A stretch of 47,842 nucleotides of DNA from Luteitalea sp. (GTDB lineage: Bacteria > Acidobacteriota > Vicinamibacteria > Vicinamibacterales > Vicinamibacteraceae). Location: the NCBI GenBank assembly GCA_009377495.1, contig WHTZ01000051.1, positions 1 to 47,842 of the forward strand, given 5' to 3'. Shown here piece after piece: positions 8,419 through 16,383 of the stretch (within the stretch, counting starts at the first letter, position 1; every line of letters starts with the position of its first letter). The notes beneath the pieces are model-generated. The model was not told where the DNA came from. It made no database searches and saw only the letters and a list, made by a program, of their open reading frames with translations. A program made the position numbers and the translations under genes.

Positions 8419-9219
8419 ATGACGTCGGACGCGGCCTGGTCGAATCCGGTGAAGGCGCGACTCGGCCGCGGTGAGCCGGTCTTTGGCGTGACCATCACTA
8501 CACCGAGCCTCGACCTGGCGGCGCGCGCCGCGACGCTGGGCTTCGACTTTCTCTGGGTCGAGATGGAGCATGCGCCCATCACGTTGGAAACGCTTCGCCA
8601 CATCGTCCTCGCCACGCGCGGCCTACCGGCCGTGCCGTTCGCGCGCGTGCCGGTCAACGAGCTGTGGACCGCGAAGCGTGCGCTGGACGCGGGTGTGCAC
8701 GGCGTGATCTTTCCGTTCACCAGTCGGCCGGAGCTGGCGCGCCAGGCGGTGTCGGCCTGTCGCTATCCGCCGCGCGGCCGTCGTGGATCAGGAGCCGGGC
8801 TCGCGACCGCTTCTTGGCCAGACCCGGATCGTTACTGCGAGTCGGCGGACGAGAACGTGGTGGTCGTGGCCATCATCGAGGACGTCACGGCACTCGATCA
8901 CCTCGATGGGATTGCGTCGACTCCAGGCATCGACGTGCTGTTCATCGGGACCAGCGACCTGGCCTTCTCATTGGGGCATCGCGGTCAGCAGGATCAGCCC
9001 GACGTGCAGGCTGCGATTGACAGAATTCTGCAGGCGGCGTTGCGACATGGGAAGGCGGCCGGGCGACCTGCCCGCTCGCCGGAGCAGGTTCAGGCCGCGC
9101 TGGCGCAGGGCTTCCAGCTGTTTCAACTGAGCTCGGACTTGCAGCTCTTCGGGCGTGGAGCGCGCCAGCTGCTCGAGCCGTTAGGACGGCACGCTACACA
9201 TCCTGTATCCAGTTACTGA
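8419..9219 (+). CDS. HpcH/HpaI-family class II aldolase
   Basis: A 266-residue barrel enzyme with an AAGGAAGG ribosome binding site upstream of ATG 8419. The family cleaves 4-hydroxy-2-keto acids, including 2-keto-3-deoxy sugar acids, to pyruvate plus an aldehyde using a divalent metal. Family motifs include GFDFLWVEMEHAPI near residue 45, GVHGVIFPF near 100, the PPRGRRGSG loop, VVVAIIEDVTALDHLDGI (metal-binding glutamate) and GIDVLFIGTSDLAFSLG. The gene appears complete. It ends 15 bp from the convergent LysR gene. A truncated second HpaI-like gene lies at 21919-22365. Confidence 0.88.
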   Translation: MTSDAAWSNPVKARLGRGEPVFGVTITTPSLDLAARAATLGFDFLWVEMEHAPITLETLRHIVLATRGLPAVPFARVPVNELWTAKRALDAGVHGVIFPFTSRPELARQAVSACRYPPRGRRGSGAGLATASWPDPDRYCESADENVVVVAIIEDVTALDHLDGIASTPGIDVLFIGTSDLAFSLGHRGQQDQPDVQAAIDRILQAALRHGKAAGRPARSPEQVQAALAQGFQLFQLSSDLQLFGRGARQLLEPLGRHATHPVSSY

Positions 9220-9234
9220 CGAACGAACGCGCGG

Positions 9235-10143
9235 TCAGCCGGCGCTTGCCGGATGCAGATTCTTCCAGGACATCTGCCTGGCCAGCACGGTGAACTCCTG
9301 CACGGCGCGGGGCGTATAGTGAGACTTCGTTCGTAGCAAGGCCATATGGGAAACGAGCGGAGGGGCGCCGGTTCGAAGCACGACGAGCTGGCTGTTGCGG
9401 GGTTCGGCGTTGATGTTCCACAAGAAGAGCACGGAAATCCCGAGACCGGCACGAATCATGGCCTTGATCGCCTCGGCACTGTCGGAGCGCATGACGACCC
9501 GCGGCCGGAAGCCGAGGCGGTCGAAGTAGGAGGCGACGAGCCGCTCGATCCGCGTGCCCTGCTGATAGAGGATAAAGGGCGCAGTCTTGAGCTGCGGCAG
9601 GCGGCAGGGATTGGGCATGTCCGCGCGACCAGAGATGAAACCAGCGGGGGATTCCCATTGCGCCAGCATCTCGATGTCCGGCTCGTCGATAGCCGAGGAA
9701 GCCAAGTCGAAGATCAGGTCGAGATGACCGCCGCGCAGTCGTTCCAGCAGATAGTCGCCGGTGGCCGTCTCCACGAACACGTCCACATTGGGGAACCGGC
9801 GACGATAACGCTTGACCAGGAGAGGCAGCAGGTAGCTGCTGAAGCTCGGTCCGGCGCCCACGCGAACCACGCCTCGCCGTGCGTCCCGCCACTCGTACAA
9901 CGCCGTCGCGGCCGCCTCGCGTTGGGCCAAGATCTCGCGCGCAAACGGTAGCAGCAAACGGCCGGCATCGGTGAGCGCCAGCCGCCCTCCGCGCTTCGCG
10001 TAGATGCGCACCGCGAACTCGTCCTCGAGCGCCTTCAGATGCTTGTGTACCGCGGGGGGGCTCAGGTTGCACTTCTCAGCCGTCTCCTGGATCGTGCCGC
10101 ATTCCGCCAGGACCACCAGACTGCGGATCTCCCGCATCTCCAT
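9235..10143 (-). CDS. LysR-family transcriptional regulator
   Basis: A 302-residue LysR regulator. The start at ATG 10143 is preceded by AGGAGGG, while the longer open frame to 10557 runs through the divergent promoter and is rejected. The N-terminal winged helix-turn-helix covers about residues 1-60 (ECGTIQETAEKCNLSPPAVHKHLKALE). An effector-binding domain follows with VRVGAGPSFSSYLLP and a GLGISVLF motif near residue 240. It is divergent from the formylglycine-generating enzyme gene and convergent with the HpaI aldolase. LysR proteins usually control the adjacent divergent gene and themselves, so the FGE gene is the first candidate target. Confidence 0.9.
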   Translation of the reverse strand: MEMREIRSLVVLAECGTIQETAEKCNLSPPAVHKHLKALEDEFAVRIYAKRGGRLALTDAGRLLLPFAREILAQREAAATALYEWRDARRGVVRVGAGPSFSSYLLPLLVKRYRRRFPNVDVFVETATGDYLLERLRGGHLDLIFDLASSAIDEPDIEMLAQWESPAGFISGRADMPNPCRLPQLKTAPFILYQQGTRIERLVASYFDRLGFRPRVVMRSDSAEAIKAMIRAGLGISVLFLWNINAEPRNSQLVVLRTGAPPLVSHMALLRTKSHYTPRAVQEFTVLARQMSWKNLHPASAG

Positions 10144-10182
10144 GCTGCCCTCCTGGCCAACATCTACTGGCGATGAATAGAC

Positions 10183-10218
10183 GGTCAATATAATTGAATC
10201 GTTCACAAAAGATTGACA
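10183..10218. promoter_or_regulatory. Divergent regulatory region with inverted repeat (candidate LysR site)
   Basis: An AT-rich island between the LysR and FGE genes holds GGTCAAT (10183-10189) and ATTGAC (10212-10217) as opposing arms. Inside it is a smaller dyad TGAA-TCG-TTCA (10195-10205). TTGACA at 10213-10218 could serve as a -35 element toward the FGE gene, but no good -10 follows at standard spacing. Position and dyads fit LysR autoregulation; this is inference. Confidence 0.4.
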
Positions 10219-10300
10219 CCGATACGGTAGCCCAGACATCCTGGTGGACGTACGCCCATCTTTAGTCGCCTCGGTTTTTGTTGGCCGCATGAAGGAAGCG

Positions 10301-11311
10301 ATGACCAACGTGACATCATCCACGTCCATACGCGCACCCGTCCAAGAGTCACCAGGCCCGCCGCCATCTCCGGATATGGTCTGGATTCCGGGCGGCACAT
10401 TCTGCATGGGATCCGACACGCAGTACCCCGAGGAACGGCCCGTCCATCGGGTCACGGTGGACGGGTTCTGGATGGACCGATTGCCCGTGACCAACGAGCG
10501 CTTCCAAGCGTTCGTCGAGGCGACACGCCACCCGACATTCGCGGAAATCCCGCCCAATGCCGCCGATTACCCCGGCGCACGGCCCGACATGCTCTACGCG
10601 GGCTCGCTGGTATTCGTGAAGCCACCAGGACCGGTCGATCCGAACGACTACTCCGCGTGGTGGCGGTACCTGCGCGGCGCCGACTGGAGACATCCGCGCG
10701 GGCCGGAGAGCACCCTCGTAGGTTTGGAACAGCACCCGGTCGTGCACGTGACCTGCGGAGACGCCGAGGCATTCGCGAGATGGGCTGGCAAGGCACTGCC
10801 CACGGAAGCCGAATGGGAATACGCCGCGCGTGGTGGGCTCGACGGCGCGGCCTACGCATGGGGCGACGAGTTCTTGCCGGATGATCGTTATAGGGCCAAT
10901 ACGTGGCAGGGTCAGTTCCCGTGGCAGAACCTCGTCTCCGACGGCTATGAAGGCACATCGCCGGTTGGCGCGTTTCCGCCGAACGGCTACGGGTTGTTCG
11001 ACATGATTGGCAATGTCTGGGAGTGGACCACCGACTGGTATCGGCCGCAGCACCCGCGGGAGCTGGTGAAGGCTTGCTGCATTCCGCGCAATCCAATGGG
11101 CGGTCGCGAGCACGAGAGCTACGACCCTTGCCAGCCCGAAATCAAGATCCCGAGGAAGGTGCTGAAGGGTGGGTCGCATCTCTGCGCGCCGAACTACTGT
11201 CGACGCTATCGCCCGGCCGCCCGCATGCCCGAGTCGATCGACACGTCCGCCTGCCACGTCGGCTTTCGGTGTATCGTGCGCGTCGGCACAGACGACTGCA
11301 CCGGGCGATGA
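10301..11311 (+). CDS. Formylglycine-generating enzyme (sulfatase-modifying factor) family
   Basis: About 336 residues from ATG 10301, chosen because GAAGGAAG lies just upstream; ATG 10289 is the alternative. The fold begins with the usual VWIPGGTFCMGS, continues through a PVTNERFQAFV motif and LPTEAEWEYAARGG, and ends with the GNVWEWT box and GGSHLCAPNYCRRYR. That last motif carries two cysteines, Cys295 and Cys300, at the same C-x4-C spacing as the copper-binding catalytic pair of true formylglycine-generating enzymes. Hence it probably oxidises the active-site cysteine of type I sulfatases rather than being a non-catalytic family member. Its only visible sulfatase partner here is the truncated tail at 25260-25598. 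It is divergent from the LysR gene and ends 15 bp from the convergent hydrolase gene. Confidence 0.85.
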   Translation: MTNVTSSTSIRAPVQESPGPPPSPDMVWIPGGTFCMGSDTQYPEERPVHRVTVDGFWMDRLPVTNERFQAFVEATRHPTFAEIPPNAADYPGARPDMLYAGSLVFVKPPGPVDPNDYSAWWRYLRGADWRHPRGPESTLVGLEQHPVVHVTCGDAEAFARWAGKALPTEAEWEYAARGGLDGAAYAWGDEFLPDDRYRANTWQGQFPWQNLVSDGYEGTSPVGAFPPNGYGLFDMIGNVWEWTTDWYRPQHPRELVKACCIPRNPMGGREHESYDPCQPEIKIPRKVLKGGSHLCAPNYCRRYRPAARMPESIDTSACHVGFRCIVRVGTDDCTGR

Positions 11312-11326
11312 CGTCAGCGCGACGGT

Positions 11327-13729
11327 CTACTGCTTGATTAACCAGACCTCGGCCACCTGACAGCCGCGGCCAGCACCGCCGAGACCCGGCGTGCGGTACC
11401 ACGTCAGCGTGAGCGTTCCACCGCTCGTCGCGTCCCGCGGTATGTCGAACTCCTGGGGGCGGACGGGTATTTCCTTCTCGATGAACGGATGAATGTCGTC
11501 CCGGTCGTTGGCGACCAGTCGGATTCCCGGGACCGGCTCACCCGCATAGACCACGCGTACTTTGTACTGCGCAGTCGGATCCAGGCCCGCATAGGTGACC
11601 TCGAGCGGCTCGTCGTTCAGCGACTCGGCGTGGTTCCGCCAGGAGTATCGCCATGGATGCGTCGTGCGTAGGCCGAAGCCGACCAGCGAGGAGCGAAGAA
11701 ACGCCGGGTCCTTCTCGAAGCCGAGCCCGCGCACGAGATGTGTCTGGCTGGCCAGCGATCCGAGGTCGTCGTAGAATCCGCCGGGCCCCGGGTTGGTCCA
11801 ATTCACGATCTCATCGAGCGCCCGCAGCCGGTCGTCCTCCGCGGCCATCTTTCGGATCTCGTGAGACCGGTCGGCGAGCCACGGTGCGTTGTTCAGCGGA
11901 ACATCGATCTCATCCAGATTCGCGCCCCGACGCACGGCAATCGCCTTGTAGCGTGGGACGCTCAATTGCATACGCACGCTTTGGTACAGCGCTTCGGCCA
12001 GCTCGAAGACCCTGGCTCGCCACGACTGCGCAACCGGATGTGTGACCGCGCGGCCAAGCGCAGCTTCCGCCTGTTCCATCGCGAGCAGAGATCCGGTCCG
12101 CGGTGCTTGTCGGAGCCGGTCCATGGCCTCGTCCTCGAGCGCGGTCTCATACAGGAGCCGGCTGCGATTGTAGGCGTCGTAGTACGCGCGATAGAGCGCC
12201 TGCTGGAACCGCCAGTTGAGCAGCACCTGCGGTGACGCGCTCCGCTCCATCGCCTGAAACTGTTCCAATGTCGTATACACGCCCGCGTTCGTGAGCAGCG
12301 GGCCCGCCCAGTTCTGCTCGAGCGCCAGCAGTCCCTGCGCGAAATCGTCGGTCGATTGGTCGCCGATGAAGAAGCGACTGTACTGCCGCAGGATCTCGAG
12401 CACCTCGGCGTCAGGGTCCCAACCGAGGCCGCTCCACACGAACTTGTTGACGTCGTCGTTGCAGCCTTCCGAGTAGGTCAGGAAGCCCGTCGCGTAGGAC
12501 TGCAGCGTACGGAAGATCACGGCCTGGCCGAGCGGGCGGGGGTTGATTCCCTCGCGTCCCTCGGTCAGCGCGTACGCCGTGTCCCAGTCGGGCACGGGGT
12601 ACTGCGAGTGTAGGCTGTGGGTGATGTCTGGATAGCGCCGGATCGGGTACCGTTCCGGCACGGCCGCGCGCAGCTCCGGCAGGCTCACCCGAACCTGCGG
12701 ACCAAACACAATCCCGGTCAACCACGCTGGCTCTTGCTGCATCAGCTGGTAGAACTCTTCCATCCACTCCTGATTGAAGCTTTGCGGCGACATCCACATC
12801 TGCGCTTCCGGGTGCGACTGATGGAGCACCTTTGTCGCTTGCTCGAGCAAGGCGAACAGGTACTTCGGTTGCGTGTGGCCTGGATCGCCACCCGGAACGA
12901 AAATGGCATCGATCCTGGGCAGCTTCTGGAAGACGGCGTCCCATTCTTCCAGCGCGAGCGCGACGGTCTTGGGGTCGGCGTAGTCCTTGTCGAGCGCCGG
13001 ATACCAAATCCAGACGTCCAGCCCGTACTCGTCGGCAATGCGCGACATCTCCACCATCATCTCGATCTTCGGTAGCGGAAAATGCGGGCTGTCGTCGTCA
13101 TCGTCCGAGCGCGGCGGGATCAACTCGATGGCGTTCGTGCCGAATACCGCGAGATCGCGGATGTACTGCTCCCACATCGAGACCGTCCACGCGTCGTACG
13201 AGTTGGTCTTGGGGCGGTAGCCGAGCTGATGGCCACGCAGGGGATATCGTGGAGCGGTCGAGATGTTGAGCGCCTCCACGAGCCGCACGCTGCGCGGTGC
13301 CATGTGTAACAGGCGCAGCACGTGCCCGACGCCGAAGAGCACCCCGCGCGCATCGTTCCCGACGACGAGCATCGCCGGGGCGACGCGATCGGTCACCGTA
13401 CGGATGCGATAACCCTCCGGGCGGATCTCGCCGCGCTCTGCGGCCAAGAGCGACGCGTAGCTGCCGGCAACCTGTTCAACCAGCGATGCCGGTCCAACGG
13501 TAATCACGGGAATCTGCTCAGCCGGCCACGCATCCGTTACGGGGAAGAGGATCTGCGTTCGCTTCTCCACCTCCTCGCGCAGAACGGCCACCGCCTTTTT
13601 CTCGGGACCGGACAGGCCTGCCGGCGCAACCACCACGGCCTTGGCCAGGTCGAGTGGAGCCGCAGACGCGAGCAACGTCGAGGCGTGCCATGCAATCGAC
13701 AGGAGCGAAGCCACCAGCAGGCGGTTCAT
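11327..13729 (-). CDS. Secreted glycoside-hydrolase-like protein, alpha-glucuronidase-type architecture, family uncertain
   Basis: An 800-residue protein from ATG 13729, which has GGAGGA upstream; the longer frame to 13789 is not needed. A signal peptide (MNRLLVASLLSIAWHAS) leads into a domain resembling the N-terminal alpha/beta domain of GH67/GH20-type enzymes (VAVLREEVEKRT, GNDARGVLFGVGHVLRLL). A putative TIM barrel covers about residues 160-450 and is rich in aromatics and acids (PPRSDDDDDSPHF, VWIWYPALDKDY, GGDPGHTQPKY, YSEGCNDD). The C-terminal third has a helical region and a beta-rich tail ending CQVAEVWLIKQ. I do not recognise the exact family and cannot assign catalytic residues. 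It follows the RraA gene by 22 bp on the same strand, suggesting an operon linking polymer cleavage to keto-acid metabolism. Confidence 0.7.
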   Translation of the reverse strand: MNRLLVASLLSIAWHASTLLASAAPLDLAKAVVVAPAGLSGPEKKAVAVLREEVEKRTQILFPVTDAWPAEQIPVITVGPASLVEQVAGSYASLLAAERGEIRPEGYRIRTVTDRVAPAMLVVGNDARGVLFGVGHVLRLLHMAPRSVRLVEALNISTAPRYPLRGHQLGYRPKTNSYDAWTVSMWEQYIRDLAVFGTNAIELIPPRSDDDDDSPHFPLPKIEMMVEMSRIADEYGLDVWIWYPALDKDYADPKTVALALEEWDAVFQKLPRIDAIFVPGGDPGHTQPKYLFALLEQATKVLHQSHPEAQMWMSPQSFNQEWMEEFYQLMQQEPAWLTGIVFGPQVRVSLPELRAAVPERYPIRRYPDITHSLHSQYPVPDWDTAYALTEGREGINPRPLGQAVIFRTLQSYATGFLTYSEGCNDDVNKFVWSGLGWDPDAEVLEILRQYSRFFIGDQSTDDFAQGLLALEQNWAGPLLTNAGVYTTLEQFQAMERSASPQVLLNWRFQQALYRAYYDAYNRSRLLYETALEDEAMDRLRQAPRTGSLLAMEQAEAALGRAVTHPVAQSWRARVFELAEALYQSVRMQLSVPRYKAIAVRRGANLDEIDVPLNNAPWLADRSHEIRKMAAEDDRLRALDEIVNWTNPGPGGFYDDLGSLASQTHLVRGLGFEKDPAFLRSSLVGFGLRTTHPWRYSWRNHAESLNDEPLEVTYAGLDPTAQYKVRVVYAGEPVPGIRLVANDRDDIHPFIEKEIPVRPQEFDIPRDATSGGTLTLTWYRTPGLGGAGRGCQVAEVWLIKQ

Positions 13730-13751
13730 GTTCCTCCATCCAGCAGGTCCA

Positions 13752-14465
13752 CTAGTAAGAATCTGGAATGAGCTTGTCCAGTGCTTCAATCGAGAAGTCA
13801 GCCGACTTGCACAGCTCGATCATCCGCTTTTCACGCTGCTCGATCTCTCGGGCGGCCTCGACCACCTGGGAAGCGATCTCGCTCGGGATCACGACCGCGC
13901 CGTGCTGATCCGCGTGGATGAGGGCGCCCGGATGTACGACAACGTCGAAGAGCTTGACCGGGCAGTTGAAGTCTTCCAGATGCGCAAAGCCGTGCGAGAC
14001 CTGCACGTCGGAACAAAAGACGTGAAAGCCAACCTGTCGCACCTCGTCGACGTCGCGGGCCGTGCCATTCGTCATCACGCCCAGGCTGCCCAGCGCTCGA
14101 TAAATATTCGCGTTCACCTCACCCCAGTACGCGCCTTGAGGCCGCTCGCTGAGATCCTGCATGACGGTGACGCGCGGCTCTGGCGAATTCCGCGTGTGGT
14201 CCCAGTACTGCGTGCGCCAGATGCGGCGTGGATTCGACGCGGGGCGCGCCGACAGGATGACCGCGGTGCACGCGTAGCCCACCATCGGGCCGAGCTCCGG
14301 AAACAGGCACCGAACGCTGGCGTTGGTGTAGACCGCCTGCGAGGGGACGACGCCAAGCGCTTCCAGCGCGTTGGCGATCGTCGGCGACGTGAAGCGCCGC
14401 ATCGCGTGCAAGACCCCTGGGGCCAGGACACGGGGTTTCGCGGCTTGCGGGGCCGTCCTGTTCAT
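13752..14465 (-). CDS. RraA-family aldolase/decarboxylase-like protein (second paralogue)
   Basis: A 237-residue RraA-like protein from ATG 14465, with AAAGGTGACA upstream. The signature GVMTNGTARDVDEV contains the Arg137-Asp138 pair used for substrate and metal binding in characterised family aldolases. N-terminal helices (MRRFTSPTIANALEALG) and GPMVGYACTAVIL are typical of the family. It is the first gene of a likely two-gene unit with the secreted hydrolase-like protein. Compared with the paralogue at 918-1589 it has a longer insert (about residues 75-110, WRTQYWDHTRN), so the substrates may differ. Function in sugar-acid breakdown is inferred from context. Confidence 0.82.
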   Translation of the reverse strand: MNRTAPQAAKPRVLAPGVLHAMRRFTSPTIANALEALGVVPSQAVYTNASVRCLFPELGPMVGYACTAVILSARPASNPRRIWRTQYWDHTRNSPEPRVTVMQDLSERPQGAYWGEVNANIYRALGSLGVMTNGTARDVDEVRQVGFHVFCSDVQVSHGFAHLEDFNCPVKLFDVVVHPGALIHADQHGAVVIPSEIASQVVEAAREIEQREKRMIELCKSADFSIEALDKLIPDSY

Positions 14466-14585
14466 CTCTGTGTCACCTTTCCGGTCCGTCCCGATTCAAT
14501 CCGCGAGCACGCCTCGACGCGCACGGCACGAGCGACTCATGCTAGGCCGCATCCCACGCGGGAACAATTGAATTATCGTGACGAT

Positions 14586-14675
14586 CGATTCATCGATGGT
14601 GAATCGAAGAGCCGCATCCATCCTCGGCGATCTCAGATATTCAGCACTAGTAAAGATTGCTTCACAATTTTTCAA
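14586..14675 (-). promoter_or_regulatory. AT-rich candidate promoter and operator for the RraA/hydrolase unit
   Basis: On the minus strand TTGAAA (14675-14670) and TACTAG (14652-14647) lie 17 bp apart. Downstream is a dyad with perfect 7-bp arms, CGATTCA (14586-14592) and TGAATCG (14600-14606). An 11-bp direct repeat TCGTGACGATC (14576-14586 and 14693-14703) brackets the region. The -10 match is weak. Position between the RraA gene and the IclR gene makes IclR control possible. Confidence 0.3.
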
Positions 14676-14700
14676 TTGCAGCGAAAGCTCGATCGTGACG

Positions 14701-15000
14701 ATCTACTACGCCTTGAACCGGTCGGTCAGTGATGTCTGGATAGCGGTGCTGGCCGGCGCGGCCGGCTTCGCGCTGCGGCGGCACGGCTTCCCGATGGGGC
14801 CGCTCGTGCTCGGGCTCATTCTCGGGCCGATGGCCGAGGCCAACCTACGGCGGGCATTGGCCATCTCCGAAGGGGGCCTGTTCATCTTCTTCACGCGTCC
14901 GCTCAGCCTGCTCTTTCTGCTGCTCGCGGTGCTCACCGTCGCGTGGCCACTCGTCGCAGAGCGCCGTCGAAGGGTCGAGACTCTGGGCGCGAACGTGTAG
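14701..15000 (+). pseudogene. C-terminal remnant of a TctA-type tricarboxylate transporter permease
   Basis: From about 14701 the frame encodes roughly 98 residues matching only the end of TctA, the large membrane subunit of tripartite tricarboxylate transporters. The pattern is NRSVSDVWIAVLAGAAGF, then HGFPMGPLVLGLILGPMAE, then a final hydrophobic segment. A full TctA is about 500 residues, so the first 400 are missing. Upstream sequence in the frame (14578-14700) is AT-rich and not TctA-like. No TctB or TctC gene is present. This looks like the stump left by a deletion ahead of the IclR gene, which may once have regulated it. Confidence 0.75.
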
Positions 15001-15049
15001 CGACCTGTTTAGTGAAACGCTCGGCAGAAACAGGTAAGATACGGGCTCG

Positions 15050-15874
15050 ATGCCGAGACCTGTGACGAAGCGGGCTGTAAGCCCCAGGCAGATCGGGCCG
15101 GACGAGAAGTACTTTTCCAAGCTCATTGGCAAGGCCCTGAACCTCCTTGCCATCCTGCGCGTCGCGCCGCAACCGCTGTCGCTCAATGAGGTGACCCTGC
15201 GGATCGGCGTGGCCAAGAGCTCCGTCTTCCGCATCCTGTACACGCTCGAGGTGTCTGGCTACGTCGAGCGGGATGCCGCCGGCCGGTATGCGCTCGCCCA
15301 CGATCTCCAAACCTGGGGCCGGGGTCAATGGTTGAGCACGCTCCTGAAAACGGCCGATCCCCTGCTGCGGGAGCTGAACCGCGAGTTTCGTGAAACGGTT
15401 AGCCTCGCTGCGCGCTTCCAGAACCGCATCGAGGTAATCGCCCTCATCGAGAGCCCTCAGCTCATTCGCATGGGCAACACCGTGGGGCGCATCCTGCCGC
15501 CGCACGCCAGCTCGCTGGGCAAGGCCATCACCGCGTGGCAAAGCGAGGAGGTGCGCGAGCGGCTGCTGCGCAGCTACGGCGTGCACCGCTTCACGTCGCA
15601 TACCATCACCGATGAAGTCGAGCTGAAGAAGGAATACGAGCGGACCCGCGAGCGTGGCTACAGCACGGACCAGGAGGAGAGCGTGCTCGAAGGCTGCTGC
15701 TTTGGTGCGCCGGTCATCGGGCCGGACGAGGCCGTCTGGGCCGCCATCAGCATGTCGCTGCCGAAGATGCGGCTGCCGGATCGCAAAGCTCAGAATCGCA
15801 TGATCGCTGCGGTTCGCCGCGCGGCATCCCGCACCGGGGAGGTACTGCGCCCGCTCGCGCGCGGTGGCCCGTAA
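15050..15874 (+). CDS. IclR-family transcriptional regulator (first)
   Basis: A 274-residue IclR protein. The N-terminal winged helix-turn-helix lies at about residues 25-85 (LIGKALNLLAILR, LSLNEVTLRIGVAKSSVFRILYTLEVSGYVERD). The C-terminal effector domain includes GRILPPHASSLGKAITAW, ERGYSTDQEESVLEGCCFGAPVIG and a MSLPKMRLPD strand. IclR regulators commonly sense sugar acids or keto acids and repress catabolic operons. It follows the TctA stump and precedes decayed sequence, so its native targets may be gone or may be the RraA/hydrolase unit. A paralogue lies at 19942-20826. Confidence 0.9.
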   Translation: MPRPVTKRAVSPRQIGPDEKYFSKLIGKALNLLAILRVAPQPLSLNEVTLRIGVAKSSVFRILYTLEVSGYVERDAAGRYALAHDLQTWGRGQWLSTLLKTADPLLRELNREFRETVSLAARFQNRIEVIALIESPQLIRMGNTVGRILPPHASSLGKAITAWQSEEVRERLLRSYGVHRFTSHTITDEVELKKEYERTRERGYSTDQEESVLEGCCFGAPVIGPDEAVWAAISMSLPKMRLPDRKAQNRMIAAVRRAASRTGEVLRPLARGGP

Positions 15875-15884
15875 AAGTGCCTCC

Positions 15885-16211
15885 TCATCGAATATCGTTG
15901 GTATTGTTCGGCCCAAAGCGAATGTGCTCGGTGTAGATGTTGCCGGTCGGGCCGTTGCCGAACAGACCGACGCGCACCGAGTAGCCGAGGAGGCTCGCCG
16001 TCAACGCACCGGCAAGACCGGCCAGGGCCGTTCGGATCAGCACCGGTTTCCAACGACAGGCGGGCTCATCGGTCTCTCGCGGCGTGACCGTGAGCGGCGG
16101 CAGAGCGAAGACGAGGAGTGTGCACAGCACCGCGTTCAAGGCGATGACCCACTCCGTGACGATACGCTGCGGCGTGAAGCGCGGGATCACGTGAATCGCG
16201 TTGATGAACAC
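15885..16211 (-). CDS. Unrecognised small membrane protein or remnant
   Basis: An open frame of about 109 residues from GTG 16211 that I cannot place in a family. It has two hydrophobic stretches: WVIALNAVLCTLLVFALPPL, and a later ALAGLAGALTASLLGY. A hydrophilic end (YTEHIRFGPNNTNDIR) follows. Starts further upstream extend into the TonB-receptor fragment on the other strand. There is no clear ribosome binding site. It converges on the IclR gene, 10 bp away. In a region full of gene fragments it may be a remnant of a larger membrane protein. Confidence 0.3.
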   Translation of the reverse strand: MFINAIHVIPRFTPQRIVTEWVIALNAVLCTLLVFALPPLTVTPRETDEPACRWKPVLIRTALAGLAGALTASLLGYSVRVGLFGNGPTGNIYTEHIRFGPNNTNDIR

Positions 16212-16371
16212 GAGCGACCTGTTTCGTGCGGATATCATCAACGCCTTCAATCGACCTTACTTTCCCAGAATCGACTCGCTGGACGTCACGAGCCCCACGT
16301 TCGGTCAGATCGCCCTGAACCAGAGGAACCAGCCCCGAACGATCTTCCTGGACTTCAAGCTGCTCTTCTAA
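16204..16371 (+). pseudogene. C-terminal remnant of an Oar-like TonB-dependent receptor
   Basis: About 55 codons in frame with the TAA at 16369-16371 encode the final beta-strands of an acidobacterial receptor. DLFRADIINAFNRPYF is the common FNVFN-type strand, and the end is TIFLDFKLLF with a terminal phenylalanine. An in-frame TGA at 16192-16194 closes the frame upstream. About a thousand residues are missing. The stop codon is followed by an AAGGAGG serving the sialidase gene, so the receptor probably once headed that operon. Confidence 0.75.
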
Positions 16372-16383
16372 GGAGGTTCAATC

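Noticed and set aside
10144..10557. N-terminal extension of the LysR protein
   Set aside because: The extension crosses the divergent promoter and the FGE start, while ATG 10143 has an AGGAGGG site and begins the standard LysR domain.
14578..14700. N-terminal part of the frame leading into the TctA remnant
   Set aside because: The translation is not TctA-like and the DNA is AT-rich promoter-type sequence, so the remnant is counted only from about 14701.
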